This document shows, piece after piece, positions 54,803 through 63,395 of a stretch of DNA of 64,000 nt; position 1 is the first letter of the stretch, and every line of letters starts with the position of its first letter. Under the pieces are notes generated by a model. The model had not been told where the DNA came from and did no database searches. It saw only the letters and a program-made list of their open reading frames with translations. The DNA is from an uncultured bacterium (lineage in GTDB: Bacteria > Armatimonadota > UBA5829): assembly GCA_938074205.1 (NCBI GenBank), contig CALJES010000005.1, positions 25,595 through 89,594 on the forward strand. The letters run 5' to 3'. The position numbers were made by a program, and so were the translations under genes.

Positions 54803-54814
54803 TGCGCGCAGCAC

Positions 54815-55519
54815 CTATGCGGTAAATCTTCTGCCGTCCAGCATAATCTTGCCGATTTCGGCGTACATCCGAAGTCGCGCGGCGAAGCCGCGGACAACAC
54901 CCAGCTTCTCCTCTTTCATGTAGTGCGTGCATCCGACCAGCGGCACTCGCTCGATTCTGAGCCCATGCGCCCTAAAGTAGCGAGTGATGGCCGTCTCAAC
55001 TCCTGAGCGGACGGTATCGATTCCTGGAATCGAAAGGAACACTTCTCTCCGAAGAGCGCGCTGACCCGATATATACGGCGCCAAAAGCTGCGCTAAGTCC
55101 GTCGGCCCCCGACCGCCCTTAAATATGCCTATCGCCATGTCTGTCCGATCCTCAGCCACAGGCTCTATCAGCGCGTCAACCTTTTCGCCGTCCAGGCCGA
55201 TAAGATCCGCATCCAGAAAGAGAAGAACCTCGTTATCCGTATTCTGAGCACCCACATACATCGCCGCGCCCTTGCCGAGGTTCGTATCCAACCGAACCGC
55301 CCTGACATCCGGATCCTCACAGACAAGCTCGTAGGTGCCGTCGGTGGAGCCGTCGCTTACCACCACTATCTCATCCACCAGCTTAGCCTGCTTGATGGCT
55401 TCGAGAACGGCCGGTATGCGCTCTCGCTCGTTGTACGCGGGCACAATAACGCTGGTTCTAGCCGCGCAAGTAAGTTGCAGATCTTGTGACTGCAGCCCTT
55501 CCAGTCTAGTCTGAGCCAA
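54815..55519 (-). CDS. family 2 glycosyltransferase
   Basis: A 234-residue GT-A enzyme. VIVPAYNERERIPAVLEAI, VVSDGSTDGTYE, and the DxD-type FLDADLIGLDG mark the nucleotide-sugar and metal site; GQRALRREVFLSIPGI and the VETAITRYFRAHGLRIERVP helix are typical of the dolichyl-phosphate-mannose-synthase/GPGS-like group. It has no membrane helix. The TTG start follows GGAGGTAG. It is the last gene of a minus-strand operon with GCS2, psd and a coiled-coil membrane protein. It may glycosylate a lipid or make glucosyl-glycerate; the acceptor is unknown. Confidence 0.85.
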   Translation of the reverse strand: MAQTRLEGLQSQDLQLTCAARTSVIVPAYNERERIPAVLEAIKQAKLVDEIVVVSDGSTDGTYELVCEDPDVRAVRLDTNLGKGAAMYVGAQNTDNEVLLFLDADLIGLDGEKVDALIEPVAEDRTDMAIGIFKGGRGPTDLAQLLAPYISGQRALRREVFLSIPGIDTVRSGVETAITRYFRAHGLRIERVPLVGCTHYMKEEKLGVVRGFAARLRMYAEIGKIMLDGRRFTA

Positions 55520-55558
55520 AGCGCTGCTACCTCCGTCCCGCGCGACTGCCAGGATAGA

Positions 55559-55990
55559 TCATTTCTGCACGTCTATCTTTTTCTTCGGTTTTGCCTGCTC
55601 TGATATTTCCCTCCAAGTATCCTGGAAGACCTTAATCGCCCTATCGCGGGCCTGGCCCAGGAACTTTGCCGTGTCCCCGACTATATCCGTCGAGACCTCG
55701 TTCGCCGAGCGCAGATATTGCAAGGCCCGGTCAAGCTCAGCCTGCGCTTGAGCAGTCTTGCCCTTCTTGAGGAGCTCCTTTGCGCGACGGGTATGCCCCT
55801 CGGCCTTGGCAAGCGATGTCACGAGATCCGATTCGCCGCGATCGCGTAAACCACTACTACGTTGGACGTGCACCTTGCTGGATATGTTGCTTATTTCCTT
55901 GCGCATTTTCTCAATGCGATACTGATCCCAGGCAACTACCAGCAATATCACTAACGCCAATAAACAACCTAACCTACCCATACTCATCAT
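55559..55990 (-). CDS. membrane-anchored coiled-coil protein
   Basis: A 143-residue protein with one N-terminal transmembrane helix (LGCLLALVILLVVAWDQY) and a helical, charged body (IEKMRKEISNISSKVHVQ, TRRAKELLKKGKTAQAQAEL, LRSANEVSTD), resembling an outward-facing coiled coil or TPR-like hairpin. No catalytic motif is seen. The start could be any of three close Met codons; no strong ribosome site. It follows psd after a pair of 35-bp direct repeats and precedes the glycosyltransferase. Function unknown. Confidence 0.65.
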   Translation of the reverse strand: MMSMGRLGCLLALVILLVVAWDQYRIEKMRKEISNISSKVHVQRSSGLRDRGESDLVTSLAKAEGHTRRAKELLKKGKTAQAQAELDRALQYLRSANEVSTDIVGDTAKFLGQARDRAIKVFQDTWREISEQAKPKKKIDVQK

Positions 55991-55993
55991 TCT

Positions 55994-56028
55994 CTGGCCG
56001 CGGAACTATTTCGGACATTCATTGCTGC
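55994..56028. repeat. 35-bp direct repeat, copy 1
   Basis: The stretch CTGGCCGCGGAACTATTTCG and the next 15 bases recur at 56070-56104 with one mismatch (A at 56015, G at 56091). Copy 1 lies just upstream of the coiled-coil gene; copy 2 covers the psd stop codon. It looks like a local duplication of the psd 3' end. Confidence 0.9.
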
Positions 56029-56069
56029 TCAAGGTTGGGGGTTTTAGGCCTCTCTGACTCCTGCGCCGG

Positions 56070-56104
56070 CTGGCCGCGGAACTATTTCGGGCATTCATTG
56101 CTGC
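56070..56104. repeat. 35-bp direct repeat, copy 2 (psd 3' end)
   Basis: Second copy of the repeat at 55994-56028, 76 bases away start to start. It contains the last codons (SNECPK) and stop of psd on the minus strand, so this is probably the original copy. Confidence 0.9.
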
Positions 56105-56840
56105 GCCTGGCTGATCCTTGCTCAGGCGCCGAGTGAGTAATACGCGCTATCACCGTCTTGCCGCCGTAGACCTGCTGGTTTACCCCCACCAGAAACTCCA
56201 CGTCCTTCGACCAAATTACCAGATCCACCTGGCTGCCGCGCTCTATAAACGCGAGTTTTTCAGAATAGCCAAGTGACTGACCCTCCGTAACAAAGCATTT
56301 TATCTTGGAGACGAACTTATCAGCAATCAACACCACGGCCATCCTAACCGCGCCGCAGCGCAGGAATATTGTATTGCGTTCGTTTTCCAAATGGTATTTG
56401 CGCCCAAATAGGTCAACCATCCTCCTAAGCCAAACCACCTTCACATATTCCCACATATCCAGCATCGGCAGGTTGACCTTCGCAGGCTTATAGTATATTC
56501 GCTCCACGACGCCTGGGTGTGGGCAGTAGTTAAAATGCACATCCAGCGGGGACATGTAAATTCCGATCGAGAATCCGTCCAGATCTGGCGGCGAATCGCC
56601 TGTGATCTCCGGCAGCGGTATCTTTTGGCCCAGCTTCTCGCTCGTCAGTGTGCCCCGCTTAATGCGCTTAATATACACCACTCGGCCGTCCGCCGGAGCG
56701 ACGATCGTGCCGAGGGAATTCGACTCTGGCTTTCGCTGGGGGTCTCTATAAAACCAAACATTTCTCAGGAACCACGTCCCACACAAAAGCACCAAAACAA
56801 GGAAAACCAAAGCCCAAACTATCGCCGAGACGTAAGGCAT
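56082..56840 (-). CDS. psd: phosphatidylserine decarboxylase
   Basis: Makes phosphatidylethanolamine from phosphatidylserine at the membrane. It is 252 residues, close to the short Psd form. An N-terminal helix (AIVWALVFLVLVLLCGTWF) anchors it. Family motifs: FYRDPQRKPES, IVAPADGRVVY, YMSPLDVHFNYCPHPGVV, and the self-cleavage site Gly202-Ser203 in ERGSQVDLVIW, where the serine becomes the pyruvoyl group. The gene follows the GCS2-like ligase by two bases. PssA, the preceding enzyme, is not in the window. Its 3' end is duplicated downstream. Confidence 0.93.
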   Translation of the reverse strand: MPYVSAIVWALVFLVLVLLCGTWFLRNVWFYRDPQRKPESNSLGTIVAPADGRVVYIKRIKRGTLTSEKLGQKIPLPEITGDSPPDLDGFSIGIYMSPLDVHFNYCPHPGVVERIYYKPAKVNLPMLDMWEYVKVVWLRRMVDLFGRKYHLENERNTIFLRCGAVRMAVVLIADKFVSKIKCFVTEGQSLGYSEKLAFIERGSQVDLVIWSKDVEFLVGVNQQVYGGKTVIARITHSAPEQGSARRSNECPK

Positions 56841-56842
56841 CG

Positions 56843-57826
56843 CTACATCTCCAGCAAGCCCTTGACCGCGTAAAACGGCAGCCGAGGAACAAAATAGCCT
56901 GCAAAGCCAAGGGCGGCAGATGCAAAATGCAGCCTATTTTTGATCGACACCTGCCTCGGTTCAAATACGCCGTTGCGGTAGCCGTTGTCCAAGGCGCTGT
57001 AAGCAGCCACAAGCCCGCAGGATTCGTATACCTCGCGCAGCTCGTCTGAGGCGGTGCGCATGATAAGCTCCATCGGAAAGTCGACAATAGAGCGCAGCTC
57101 CTCCGCCAGGTAGGCCGTCTCCTCCAAAAGCCCCTCTCGGCAGATGCGCTCTCGCAGGGTATTGTATCTTTCTACGTTCGGCTCCAGGGTATCTTCCAGA
57201 TTTGCTATGGCCGCAACCGCACGCATAAGATACCTAACGCGGTTGAGGTCCCAACACGAATCGCATACGCGAAGCTCAACCGTCTTCAAACGCTTGGAAA
57301 ATATCACATCCTGGAACCTGACAGTCCAATCGCCCCCTATAGGTCCAATCGCGTAAGAGGCCTGCATCCTGTAGGACTTGCCGAAGTACCGCCCCGATAC
57401 CATCGGCGAGTTTATCGTGAAAAGACACAGCACCGGCAGAAAATGCAATATGTTTCGGTATAATCTAGATTTGTCTGCCACACCGTCTATGTGCACGTGG
57501 AGTGCACAGGTATTCGACGGAGTGTCAACGTCAAGCAGGTGCCCAACCGGCACAATAAGCCCCGTTGCCACCGCCGCCAGATCAGCCCTCCGCCGGGCAA
57601 GATCGTCCACCACCGCGTCCGGATCCGAGTATATCGCCGTGGATATCTCGACCCCGCTCATCAGACCGCTTCTGACATCCCTGCCTCGAGTGAAATTGTG
57701 AGCTGAGTGGGTGTAGTAGAAGCGGGGGTTTTTGGCCAGCAACCTGGCAAGATAATAAAGCGAGCGCAAGTTCGGTCGCTCAGGCTCCGTGATAAATACC
57801 TCTTCCTCTATCCCGAACCTCGGCAT
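56843..57826 (-). CDS. glutamate-cysteine ligase-like protein (GCS2/YbdK family)
   Basis: A 327-residue member of the GCS2 carboxylate-amine ligase family. FGIEEEVFI at the N-terminus and CALHVHIDGVADKSR in the core hold the metal and ATP residues, and VELRVCDSCWDLN is typical of YbdK-like proteins. Such enzymes join glutamate to cysteine or other amines with ATP. A promoter (TTGCTC, 18 bases, TATAAT) lies only ten bases before the ATG, so the mRNA should have almost no leader. It starts the operon GCS2-psd-coiled coil-glycosyltransferase. The amine substrate is unknown. Confidence 0.85.
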   Translation of the reverse strand: MPRFGIEEEVFITEPERPNLRSLYYLARLLAKNPRFYYTHSAHNFTRGRDVRSGLMSGVEISTAIYSDPDAVVDDLARRRADLAAVATGLIVPVGHLLDVDTPSNTCALHVHIDGVADKSRLYRNILHFLPVLCLFTINSPMVSGRYFGKSYRMQASYAIGPIGGDWTVRFQDVIFSKRLKTVELRVCDSCWDLNRVRYLMRAVAAIANLEDTLEPNVERYNTLRERICREGLLEETAYLAEELRSIVDFPMELIMRTASDELREVYESCGLVAAYSALDNGYRNGVFEPRQVSIKNRLHFASAALGFAGYFVPRLPFYAVKGLLEM

Positions 57827-57836
57827 AGCGACTGCG

Positions 57837-57866
57837 ATTATAACACCGCATCATTCGGCAGAGCAA
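57837..57866 (-). promoter_or_regulatory. promoter giving a (near-)leaderless GCS2 mRNA
   Basis: TTGCTC (57866-57861) and TATAAT (57842-57837) are 18 bases apart on the minus strand. Only ten bases separate the -10 box from the ATG at 57826, so transcription begins about three bases ahead of the start codon and there is no ribosome site. Confidence 0.7.
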
Positions 57867-57896
57867 CTGCGAGCCGTTTTGCGCAAAACCACCGCC

Positions 57897-57925
57897 TTCT
57901 GAAATTAGACCAAGCATAGTATAAT
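57897..57925 (+). promoter_or_regulatory. promoter giving a leaderless rhomboid mRNA
   Basis: A consensus TATAAT (57920-57925) with a weak -35 (TTCTGA, 57897-57902, 17-base spacer) lies seven bases before the ATG at 57933. Transcription should start at or next to the start codon. No ribosome site exists. It is divergent from the equally leaderless GCS2 promoter. Confidence 0.7.
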
Positions 57926-57932
57926 CTCAGCC

Positions 57933-59147
57933 ATGACGTCAGTATGCGCTAAGCTGATCGAGAATGTCGCCTCGCAAGTGCCATTCGTCACCCTGGGAAT
58001 CATATTCATCAACTGCCTCGCAACCTATCTTGCGCGGCGAGATATGACTTTCTACGAGACCTACGTTCTGGCCTACGGGCTCATACCAGAGCAGTTTCGA
58101 GTCGGCCGATTGCTTAGCTCCACGTTTATCCACGACGGCTTCCCCCACCTTGTGCTTAATATGTCCGTTTTGTACCTCTTTGGACGAGAGGTCGAGCGGG
58201 TGATAGGGAAAGTCGAATACATTATGCTCTATGTGGGATCCTGTTTTGCGGCCTCATTGCTGCACGTTGTGATCGTGCTATACGCCATGATGCCGGCATA
58301 CTACGCCAGCAGACCCATGGTGGGCGCTTCTGGGGCAGTCGCAGGAGTGATGGGAATATACGCAGTCCGATTCCACCGCCGCATGTTCAGATTTGCAGGA
58401 ATAGAAATGCCCGCTCTGCTCGTGATAATGATCTGGCTGGTGCTGCAGCTTGCCCTCGGAATAATAGGCCTTTACCGAGACCAGTTCCTGGGCATAAGCG
58501 TAAAACAAATCGGCTACTGGAGTCACCTGGGAGGATTCGCGTTCGGCATTGCAGTGGCACTTCTTGCAGATATGGCCCTTCACGGAGAGTGCGAATACCT
58601 AACCGCCGAAGCAAACCGCTGCGAACAAAACGGCAGCTATCTGGAGGCCGTCCAGCACTACGAAACACTTCTTAACTATGACCCGGATAACGCCCAAGCT
58701 CACGCTCAAATCGGCAGACTGTGGGCATACCTGAGGGAAAACACCGAGGCCACCCGCCACTACCACACAGCAATAGACCTATTTTTGGCTAGCGGAGAGG
58801 AGGATGAGGCCCTAGCAGCAGCCGATGAGATGACCAAGCTCCTGCCTGGGTCGCATCTTCATCCTCAAACGCGGCTTCAACTGGCGAACTACCTCGCGGA
58901 AACCGGCCGCCCCGCAAAGGCCGTAGAGCAGTTGAGAATTGTTGCCAAGCACGAACCTGACTCCATCGAGGCTGAGATGGCGCTTCTTAAAATGGGTCAC
59001 TTGCAGATGTGCGCTCTTGGGGATGCCGAGTCGGCAAAGAAAACTTTGTGTGAACTCGTGGAGCACTATCCGAATAGCGACTGGCACCCACACGCCCTCA
59101 AACTGCTAGCCGATATAACTCGGGAAAACGATGGGAGATCACTCTGA
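57933..59147 (+). CDS. rhomboid protease fused to TPR repeats
   Basis: A 404-residue protein. Residues 15-215 form a six-helix rhomboid domain: the HxxxN motif HLVLNM (72-77), nucleophile Ser133 in GASGAVAGVMG and catalytic His198 in YWSHLGGFAFG. It cleaves transmembrane substrates inside the membrane. From about 220 to the end come four to five TPR-like helical repeats (YLEAVQHYETLLNYDPDN, ATRHYHTAIDLFLASG, PAKAVEQLRIVAKHEPDS, AKKTLCELVEHYPNSDW), probably a cytoplasmic partner-binding arm. The ATG has no ribosome site and the promoter is seven bases away. Confidence 0.9.
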   Translation: MTSVCAKLIENVASQVPFVTLGIIFINCLATYLARRDMTFYETYVLAYGLIPEQFRVGRLLSSTFIHDGFPHLVLNMSVLYLFGREVERVIGKVEYIMLYVGSCFAASLLHVVIVLYAMMPAYYASRPMVGASGAVAGVMGIYAVRFHRRMFRFAGIEMPALLVIMIWLVLQLALGIIGLYRDQFLGISVKQIGYWSHLGGFAFGIAVALLADMALHGECEYLTAEANRCEQNGSYLEAVQHYETLLNYDPDNAQAHAQIGRLWAYLRENTEATRHYHTAIDLFLASGEEDEALAAADEMTKLLPGSHLHPQTRLQLANYLAETGRPAKAVEQLRIVAKHEPDSIEAEMALLKMGHLQMCALGDAESAKKTLCELVEHYPNSDWHPHALKLLADITRENDGRSL

Positions 59148-59272
59148 ACTTAATCCCAGATAACCCCGGGGCTTGGTTTGACAAATTAGTCTCCGCAGGA
59201 TTTCGGAAATTAACTGGGTAATGACTGTAATGTTGGTAAGTACTTTCACACACACCATGCCAAGCGTAGAGC

Positions 59273-60187
59273 ATGCGACCATATACTGCTAAAAGGGGCG
59301 CCGGAGTGATCACAGAGGATCGAACAAAGACGAAAACGGCACTGGTCAAACTGGCGGAGAAAGCAGGTAATGCGCAGGGAGCTGAATTGTGCTTCCGCGA
59401 CGACAGGCTGAGCGTTTATCTCTACAAAGCCGACTGCTTCAGCTTTATGGATTTCATACTCGAGAATTTACCCCAACTTAAGTTCGATATGATATTCGCT
59501 GATCCGCCGTATTTCCTGTCAAACGGCGGGATTACGTGCCACGCCGGAAAAATGGTGAAAGTTGACAAAGGAGAGTGGGATAAGTCGAAAGGCGCAGAGC
59601 AAAACCACGCATTCAACCTTGAGTGGCTTTCGCGCTGCCAAAAGTTACTAACACCAAATGGAACCATATGGGTCTCAGGAACGCATCACGTTATTTACTC
59701 TATCGGCTATGCTATGCAGCAGCTAGGCATGAAGATACTCAACGACATATGCTGGGAAAAACCGAATCCGCCACCCAATCTTTCCTGCAGGTATTTCACT
59801 CACTCCACGGAGACTGTAATCTGGGCTGCGCGTGACGAAAAGGCGAAACATTTCTTTAACTACCCACTGATGCGCCAGCTCGCTGGCGGAAAACAGATGA
59901 AAACCGTGTGGACGATTGCAGCTCCAAATGGTGAAGAAAAGAAATTCGGCAAGCATCCAACTCAGAAACCGCTTGAACTACTGGAGCGGATATTGCTGGC
60001 CTCAACAAGAGAGCAAGACTTGGTGATGGATCCCTTCGCCGGAAGCTGCACTACCGGAGTCGCTGCTATCAATCTCGGACGGGCGTTCGTAGGCATTGAA
60101 ATTGAGGATGAATACGTCGAGCTTGCTGTAGCGCGCCTCACTGACGCTGCAAACGCAAGGGCCGCAGCCTTGCCATTTACAACTTAA
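59273..60187 (+). CDS. DNA adenine-N6 methyltransferase, DpnA (M.DpnIIB)-like
   Basis: A 304-residue beta-class amino-methyltransferase: the catalytic DPPY motif (77-80) in MIFADPPYFLSNGGITC comes before the SAM-binding DPFAGSCTTG. The segment GKMVKVDKGEWDKSKG and LNDICWEKPNPPPNLSCRYF closely match M.DpnIIB/DpnA-type enzymes, which methylate adenine in GATC, also in single strands. The start may be GTG at 59306, nine bases after AAGGGG, rather than ATG 59273. It is 15 bases ahead of a MutH-like nuclease and protects the host from it. GATC specificity is inferred from both partners. Confidence 0.85.
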   Translation: MRPYTAKRGAGVITEDRTKTKTALVKLAEKAGNAQGAELCFRDDRLSVYLYKADCFSFMDFILENLPQLKFDMIFADPPYFLSNGGITCHAGKMVKVDKGEWDKSKGAEQNHAFNLEWLSRCQKLLTPNGTIWVSGTHHVIYSIGYAMQQLGMKILNDICWEKPNPPPNLSCRYFTHSTETVIWAARDEKAKHFFNYPLMRQLAGGKQMKTVWTIAAPNGEEKKFGKHPTQKPLELLERILLASTREQDLVMDPFAGSCTTGVAAINLGRAFVGIEIEDEYVELAVARLTDAANARAAALPFTT

Positions 60188-60202
60188 CTTTAGGAAACGC
60201 GA

Positions 60203-60811
60203 ATGGAGCGTAACGAAGCATTCGAACGCTTAAATCAACTCCAGGGCCAAGACCTGGTAGAACTGGCCTCGCACTACGGTGTTACTATCTGGACGGGCGG
60301 AAAGAAAAACAAAGGCTGGGCTGGCCACGTTATAGAACGCTACCTAGGTCTGCAGCTTAACTCGTCTCAGTCCCCAAACTTCGGTTCGTGGGAACTGAAG
60401 ATTGTACCACTATACCACCGAAAGTCCGATGGAAAACTGGTCGTAAAGGAAACTATGGCCATAACCATGATAGACCCACGCCACGTTGTAGAAAATGACT
60501 TCGAGCATAGCCACCTTCTTACAAAATTGAGGCGCGCCATAGTCTGCGCCAGAATATTTGAATCCCAGGAAGAAAAACGGTCAATCCTGCATTCCGTAGC
60601 AACCTTTGACCTAGATAACCCGGAGCTCTTTAATACAATCCGAGACGACTACGAAGCCGTTCGGTCCTGCATTATACACCGAGGTTTCGAAGCACTATCT
60701 GGGCGCATGGGTCAGCTCATACAGCCACGCACTAAGGGTATGGGGCACGGTAGCACCACCAGAGCGTTTTACGCCAGAAAGGCGCTAGTCGCGCACATCT
60801 TGGGGATCTGA
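60203..60811 (+). CDS. MutH/Sau3AI-like restriction endonuclease
   Basis: A 202-residue nuclease that resembles E. coli MutH along its whole length: KNKGWAGHVIERYLG (MutH GWIGVLLEIWLG), WELKIVPL (VELKTIP), an ET segment after a Gly/Lys loop, HSHLLTKLRRAI (TSHVRHKLKRVL), DDYEAVRSCI, and a C-terminal FYARKALVAHIL. Expected catalytic residues are Glu45, Glu64 and Lys66. The position of MutH Asp70 is Asn59 here, with a loop two residues shorter. MutH and Sau3AI act on GATC, as the neighbouring methylase should. Role: restriction of unmethylated DNA. Confidence 0.8.
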   Translation: MERNEAFERLNQLQGQDLVELASHYGVTIWTGGKKNKGWAGHVIERYLGLQLNSSQSPNFGSWELKIVPLYHRKSDGKLVVKETMAITMIDPRHVVENDFEHSHLLTKLRRAIVCARIFESQEEKRSILHSVATFDLDNPELFNTIRDDYEAVRSCIIHRGFEALSGRMGQLIQPRTKGMGHGSTTRAFYARKALVAHILGI

Positions 60812-60885
60812 GTCTGTGCACTCCCTCGACAACACCGACCGCCCAAAAGCACCAGCTCAGGCCTAGGGCGCGAGCCCGGGCACCA

Positions 60886-63111
60886 TCAACTTACCGCCCG
60901 GGAGACTTCTTGTTCGAATGTCTCATAAGCGCCTGCGTCAGCAACTACATCAGCGCCTCTGCCGGACCCTGAGCCGTCACCCTCGACCACTCCATCAGAC
61001 TCTGGGCTCGCGTCGCCTTCCATCTCAACGGCTCGAGTCTCGTAACCGCAGCCCTGATTCGTACACCTATAACCTATCAGCCGATTCCTAACCCGCCGCT
61101 CGCCCAAAAGCCCGCCGCATACCGGACAGCGCTTATCCGTAGGCTTATCCCAGGAAACAAAATTGCAATCCGGATACCTACTGCACCCGTAAAAGACCCT
61201 GCCCTTCCTGGAACGCCTCTCGATAATCTCCCCCTCCCCACAAACAGGACACTTAACCTTGATCGAGTTGTTAAGGGGTTTCGTGAACTTGCACTCCGGG
61301 TAACCAGAGCAGCCCAAAAACTGGCCAAAACGGCTCTCGCGAATCACAAGCTTGCGCCCGCAGCTAGGGCAAATCTCATCAGTCTCCTTGGGAGCGATCT
61401 TCACCATCTCCATATTCTCAAGCGCCGCCTGCACATCCCGCTCAAACGGTCCGTAAAACTCGCTCAAAAGCTGCACCCAATCCAGCGCGCCCTCTTCAAC
61501 CTTATCCAGCTTGGATTCCATTCCCGCCGTAAACTTAACGTCCATAATCTCCGGGAAGTGCTTGACCAACTGGTCTGTCACGATAAACCCCAGCTCGGTG
61601 GGCACAAACCTCTTGTCGACCAACTGGACATACTTGCGCTCCTGGATGGTGGAGATTATCTGGGCGTAGGTAGAGGGTCTGCCTATGCCCTTCTCCTCGA
61701 GAGCCTTAACTAGGGTGGCTTCCGTATACCTCGGGGGAGGTTCGGTAAAGTGTTGCTCCGGCAGAAGCTTTATCAAATCCAGAACCTCGCCCTCGTGCAT
61801 CTGAGGCAGCGGAGGCTTTTCCTCATCGGCCAGCTCGGCCGTGTCGTCCTTGCCCTCTGTGTATACCCTCATAAAACCGGGGAACCTGACGGTGGAGCCC
61901 GCAGCCCGGAAGATGAAACCTTTAGCCTCTATATCAGCCGTCACCACGTCAAACAAAGCAGCCGACATCTGGCTCGCCACAAACCTCTGCCAAATCAACC
62001 TGTAGAGCTTATATTGATCAGACGTCAGATACCCCTTGATCGAGTCCGGCTCGCGATATACGGAGGTCGGCCGGATGGCCTCGTGCGCATCCTGCGCACC
62101 TTTTCGACTCACCTGCCTCGCAGCCGCAGGCACATACTGCTCGCCAAAGTTCGCCTCTATATACTGCCTAGCCTCAGCCTGAGCCTCAGAAGCAACGCGC
62201 GTAGAGTCGGTTCGCATATACGTAATCAAACCTACCGCACCCTCAGCGCCAAGCTCAACACCCTCATACAACTGCTGCGCCACCAACATCGTCCGCTTCG
62301 CAGTAAACCCCAGTTTCCTAGACGCCTCCTGCTGCATGGTGCTCGTGATAAACGGCGCAGCTGGGTTCCGCCGCTTCTGAGACTTCTTCAAAGATTTGAC
62401 CACATACTCCGCACCTTCAAGCTCCTTTAAGATAGACTGAGCCTCTTTGTCATTTGCAATCTTTATCTTGTCGCCGTTTCGCTGCACAAGCTTCGCGTCA
62501 AACGGCTGCTTCCTAGGGCGCGGCGTGAGCGTGGCCGTTATTGTCCAATACTCCTCGGGCACAAAAGACTGGATCTCGCGCTCGCGGTCGCATATCAGCC
62601 GCACCGCCACCGACTGAACCCTGCCCGCACTCAGGTTTCTCTTAACCTTCCGCCACAAAAGCGGGCTCAGCATATAGCCCACCAGCCTATCCAACACTCG
62701 CCGAGCCTGCTGGGCGTTTACCAGGTTCAAATCGATATCGTCCGGGTTTGCTAGCCCTTGCAAAACGGCACTCTTGGTTATCTCGTTGAACCTTAGCCGC
62801 CGAGGGTTGCGAAGCTTCAAAAGCTCACACAAATGCCAAGCTATCGCCTCACCTTCGCGGTCCGGGTCGGACGCAAGATACACCGTCTCCGCCTTCTTCG
62901 CAGCTTCCCGCAGCTTTTTGATAATCTCCTTCCTCTCGCGAATTACAACATACCTGGGGCGAAAGCCGTCCTCTATGTTCACACCCAGCGTGCTCTTGGG
63001 CAGATCGCGCACGTGCCCCAAGCTTGCCTGAACGTCAAAGTTCGGACCCAGGAAGTTTTTCAGGGTCTTAGTTTTAGCAGGCGATTCTACTATCACAAGC
63101 GCCTTGGACAT
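60886..63111 (-). CDS. topA: DNA topoisomerase I
   Basis: Relaxes negative supercoils through a covalent tyrosine intermediate. The 741-residue type IA enzyme has the Toprim domain (LVIVESPAKTKTLKNFLG, SDPDREGEAIAWHL), the active Tyr in LITYMRTDSTR at about residue 300, EKGIGRPSTYAQIIST, and three C-terminal zinc ribbons (CPSC ... CSGYPEC; CPVC ... CSRYPDC; CPVC ... CTNQGC). An acidic, Gly/Ser-rich tail follows. GAGGGAC precedes the ATG. A good promoter lies about 170 bases upstream. It may be the last gene before a phage-like region at the right edge. Confidence 0.97.
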   Translation of the reverse strand: MSKALVIVESPAKTKTLKNFLGPNFDVQASLGHVRDLPKSTLGVNIEDGFRPRYVVIRERKEIIKKLREAAKKAETVYLASDPDREGEAIAWHLCELLKLRNPRRLRFNEITKSAVLQGLANPDDIDLNLVNAQQARRVLDRLVGYMLSPLLWRKVKRNLSAGRVQSVAVRLICDREREIQSFVPEEYWTITATLTPRPRKQPFDAKLVQRNGDKIKIANDKEAQSILKELEGAEYVVKSLKKSQKRRNPAAPFITSTMQQEASRKLGFTAKRTMLVAQQLYEGVELGAEGAVGLITYMRTDSTRVASEAQAEARQYIEANFGEQYVPAAARQVSRKGAQDAHEAIRPTSVYREPDSIKGYLTSDQYKLYRLIWQRFVASQMSAALFDVVTADIEAKGFIFRAAGSTVRFPGFMRVYTEGKDDTAELADEEKPPLPQMHEGEVLDLIKLLPEQHFTEPPPRYTEATLVKALEEKGIGRPSTYAQIISTIQERKYVQLVDKRFVPTELGFIVTDQLVKHFPEIMDVKFTAGMESKLDKVEEGALDWVQLLSEFYGPFERDVQAALENMEMVKIAPKETDEICPSCGRKLVIRESRFGQFLGCSGYPECKFTKPLNNSIKVKCPVCGEGEIIERRSRKGRVFYGCSRYPDCNFVSWDKPTDKRCPVCGGLLGERRVRNRLIGYRCTNQGCGYETRAVEMEGDASPESDGVVEGDGSGSGRGADVVADAGAYETFEQEVSRAVS

Positions 63112-63283
63112 CTGATCTGTCCCTCAAAAAACCCCACAAACTGCGTAGTCTCAATTCGGTATTATGCCTCAGTTTGCAGCTTATTTCAGGGCTTTCTTAT
63201 AAACGTTTTTCGTTCTTTTTATCGTTCCCAAAAACCGCAAACTTTAAAAGCAAAAACCAAAGCCGCCAAAGCCACGGCAACGG

Positions 63284-63312
63284 ATAATAGCACAGCGCAC
63301 GAACACTGTCAA
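63284..63312 (-). promoter_or_regulatory. sigma-70 promoter of topA (in the 63112-63538 gap)
   Basis: TTGACA (63312-63307) and TATTAT (63289-63284) are 17 bases apart on the minus strand; the leader to topA would be about 165 bases. The 427-base gap between topA and the divergent gene holds this promoter, AT-rich DNA without a gene, and copy B of the conserved element. Confidence 0.8.
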
Positions 63313-63395
63313 CGCAAAAATCAAACCAATTGCCAACCTGCACAATAATAAGCACCCTGCCTACTAAATATGCGCTAACCCAAACGCTTGTCCGT

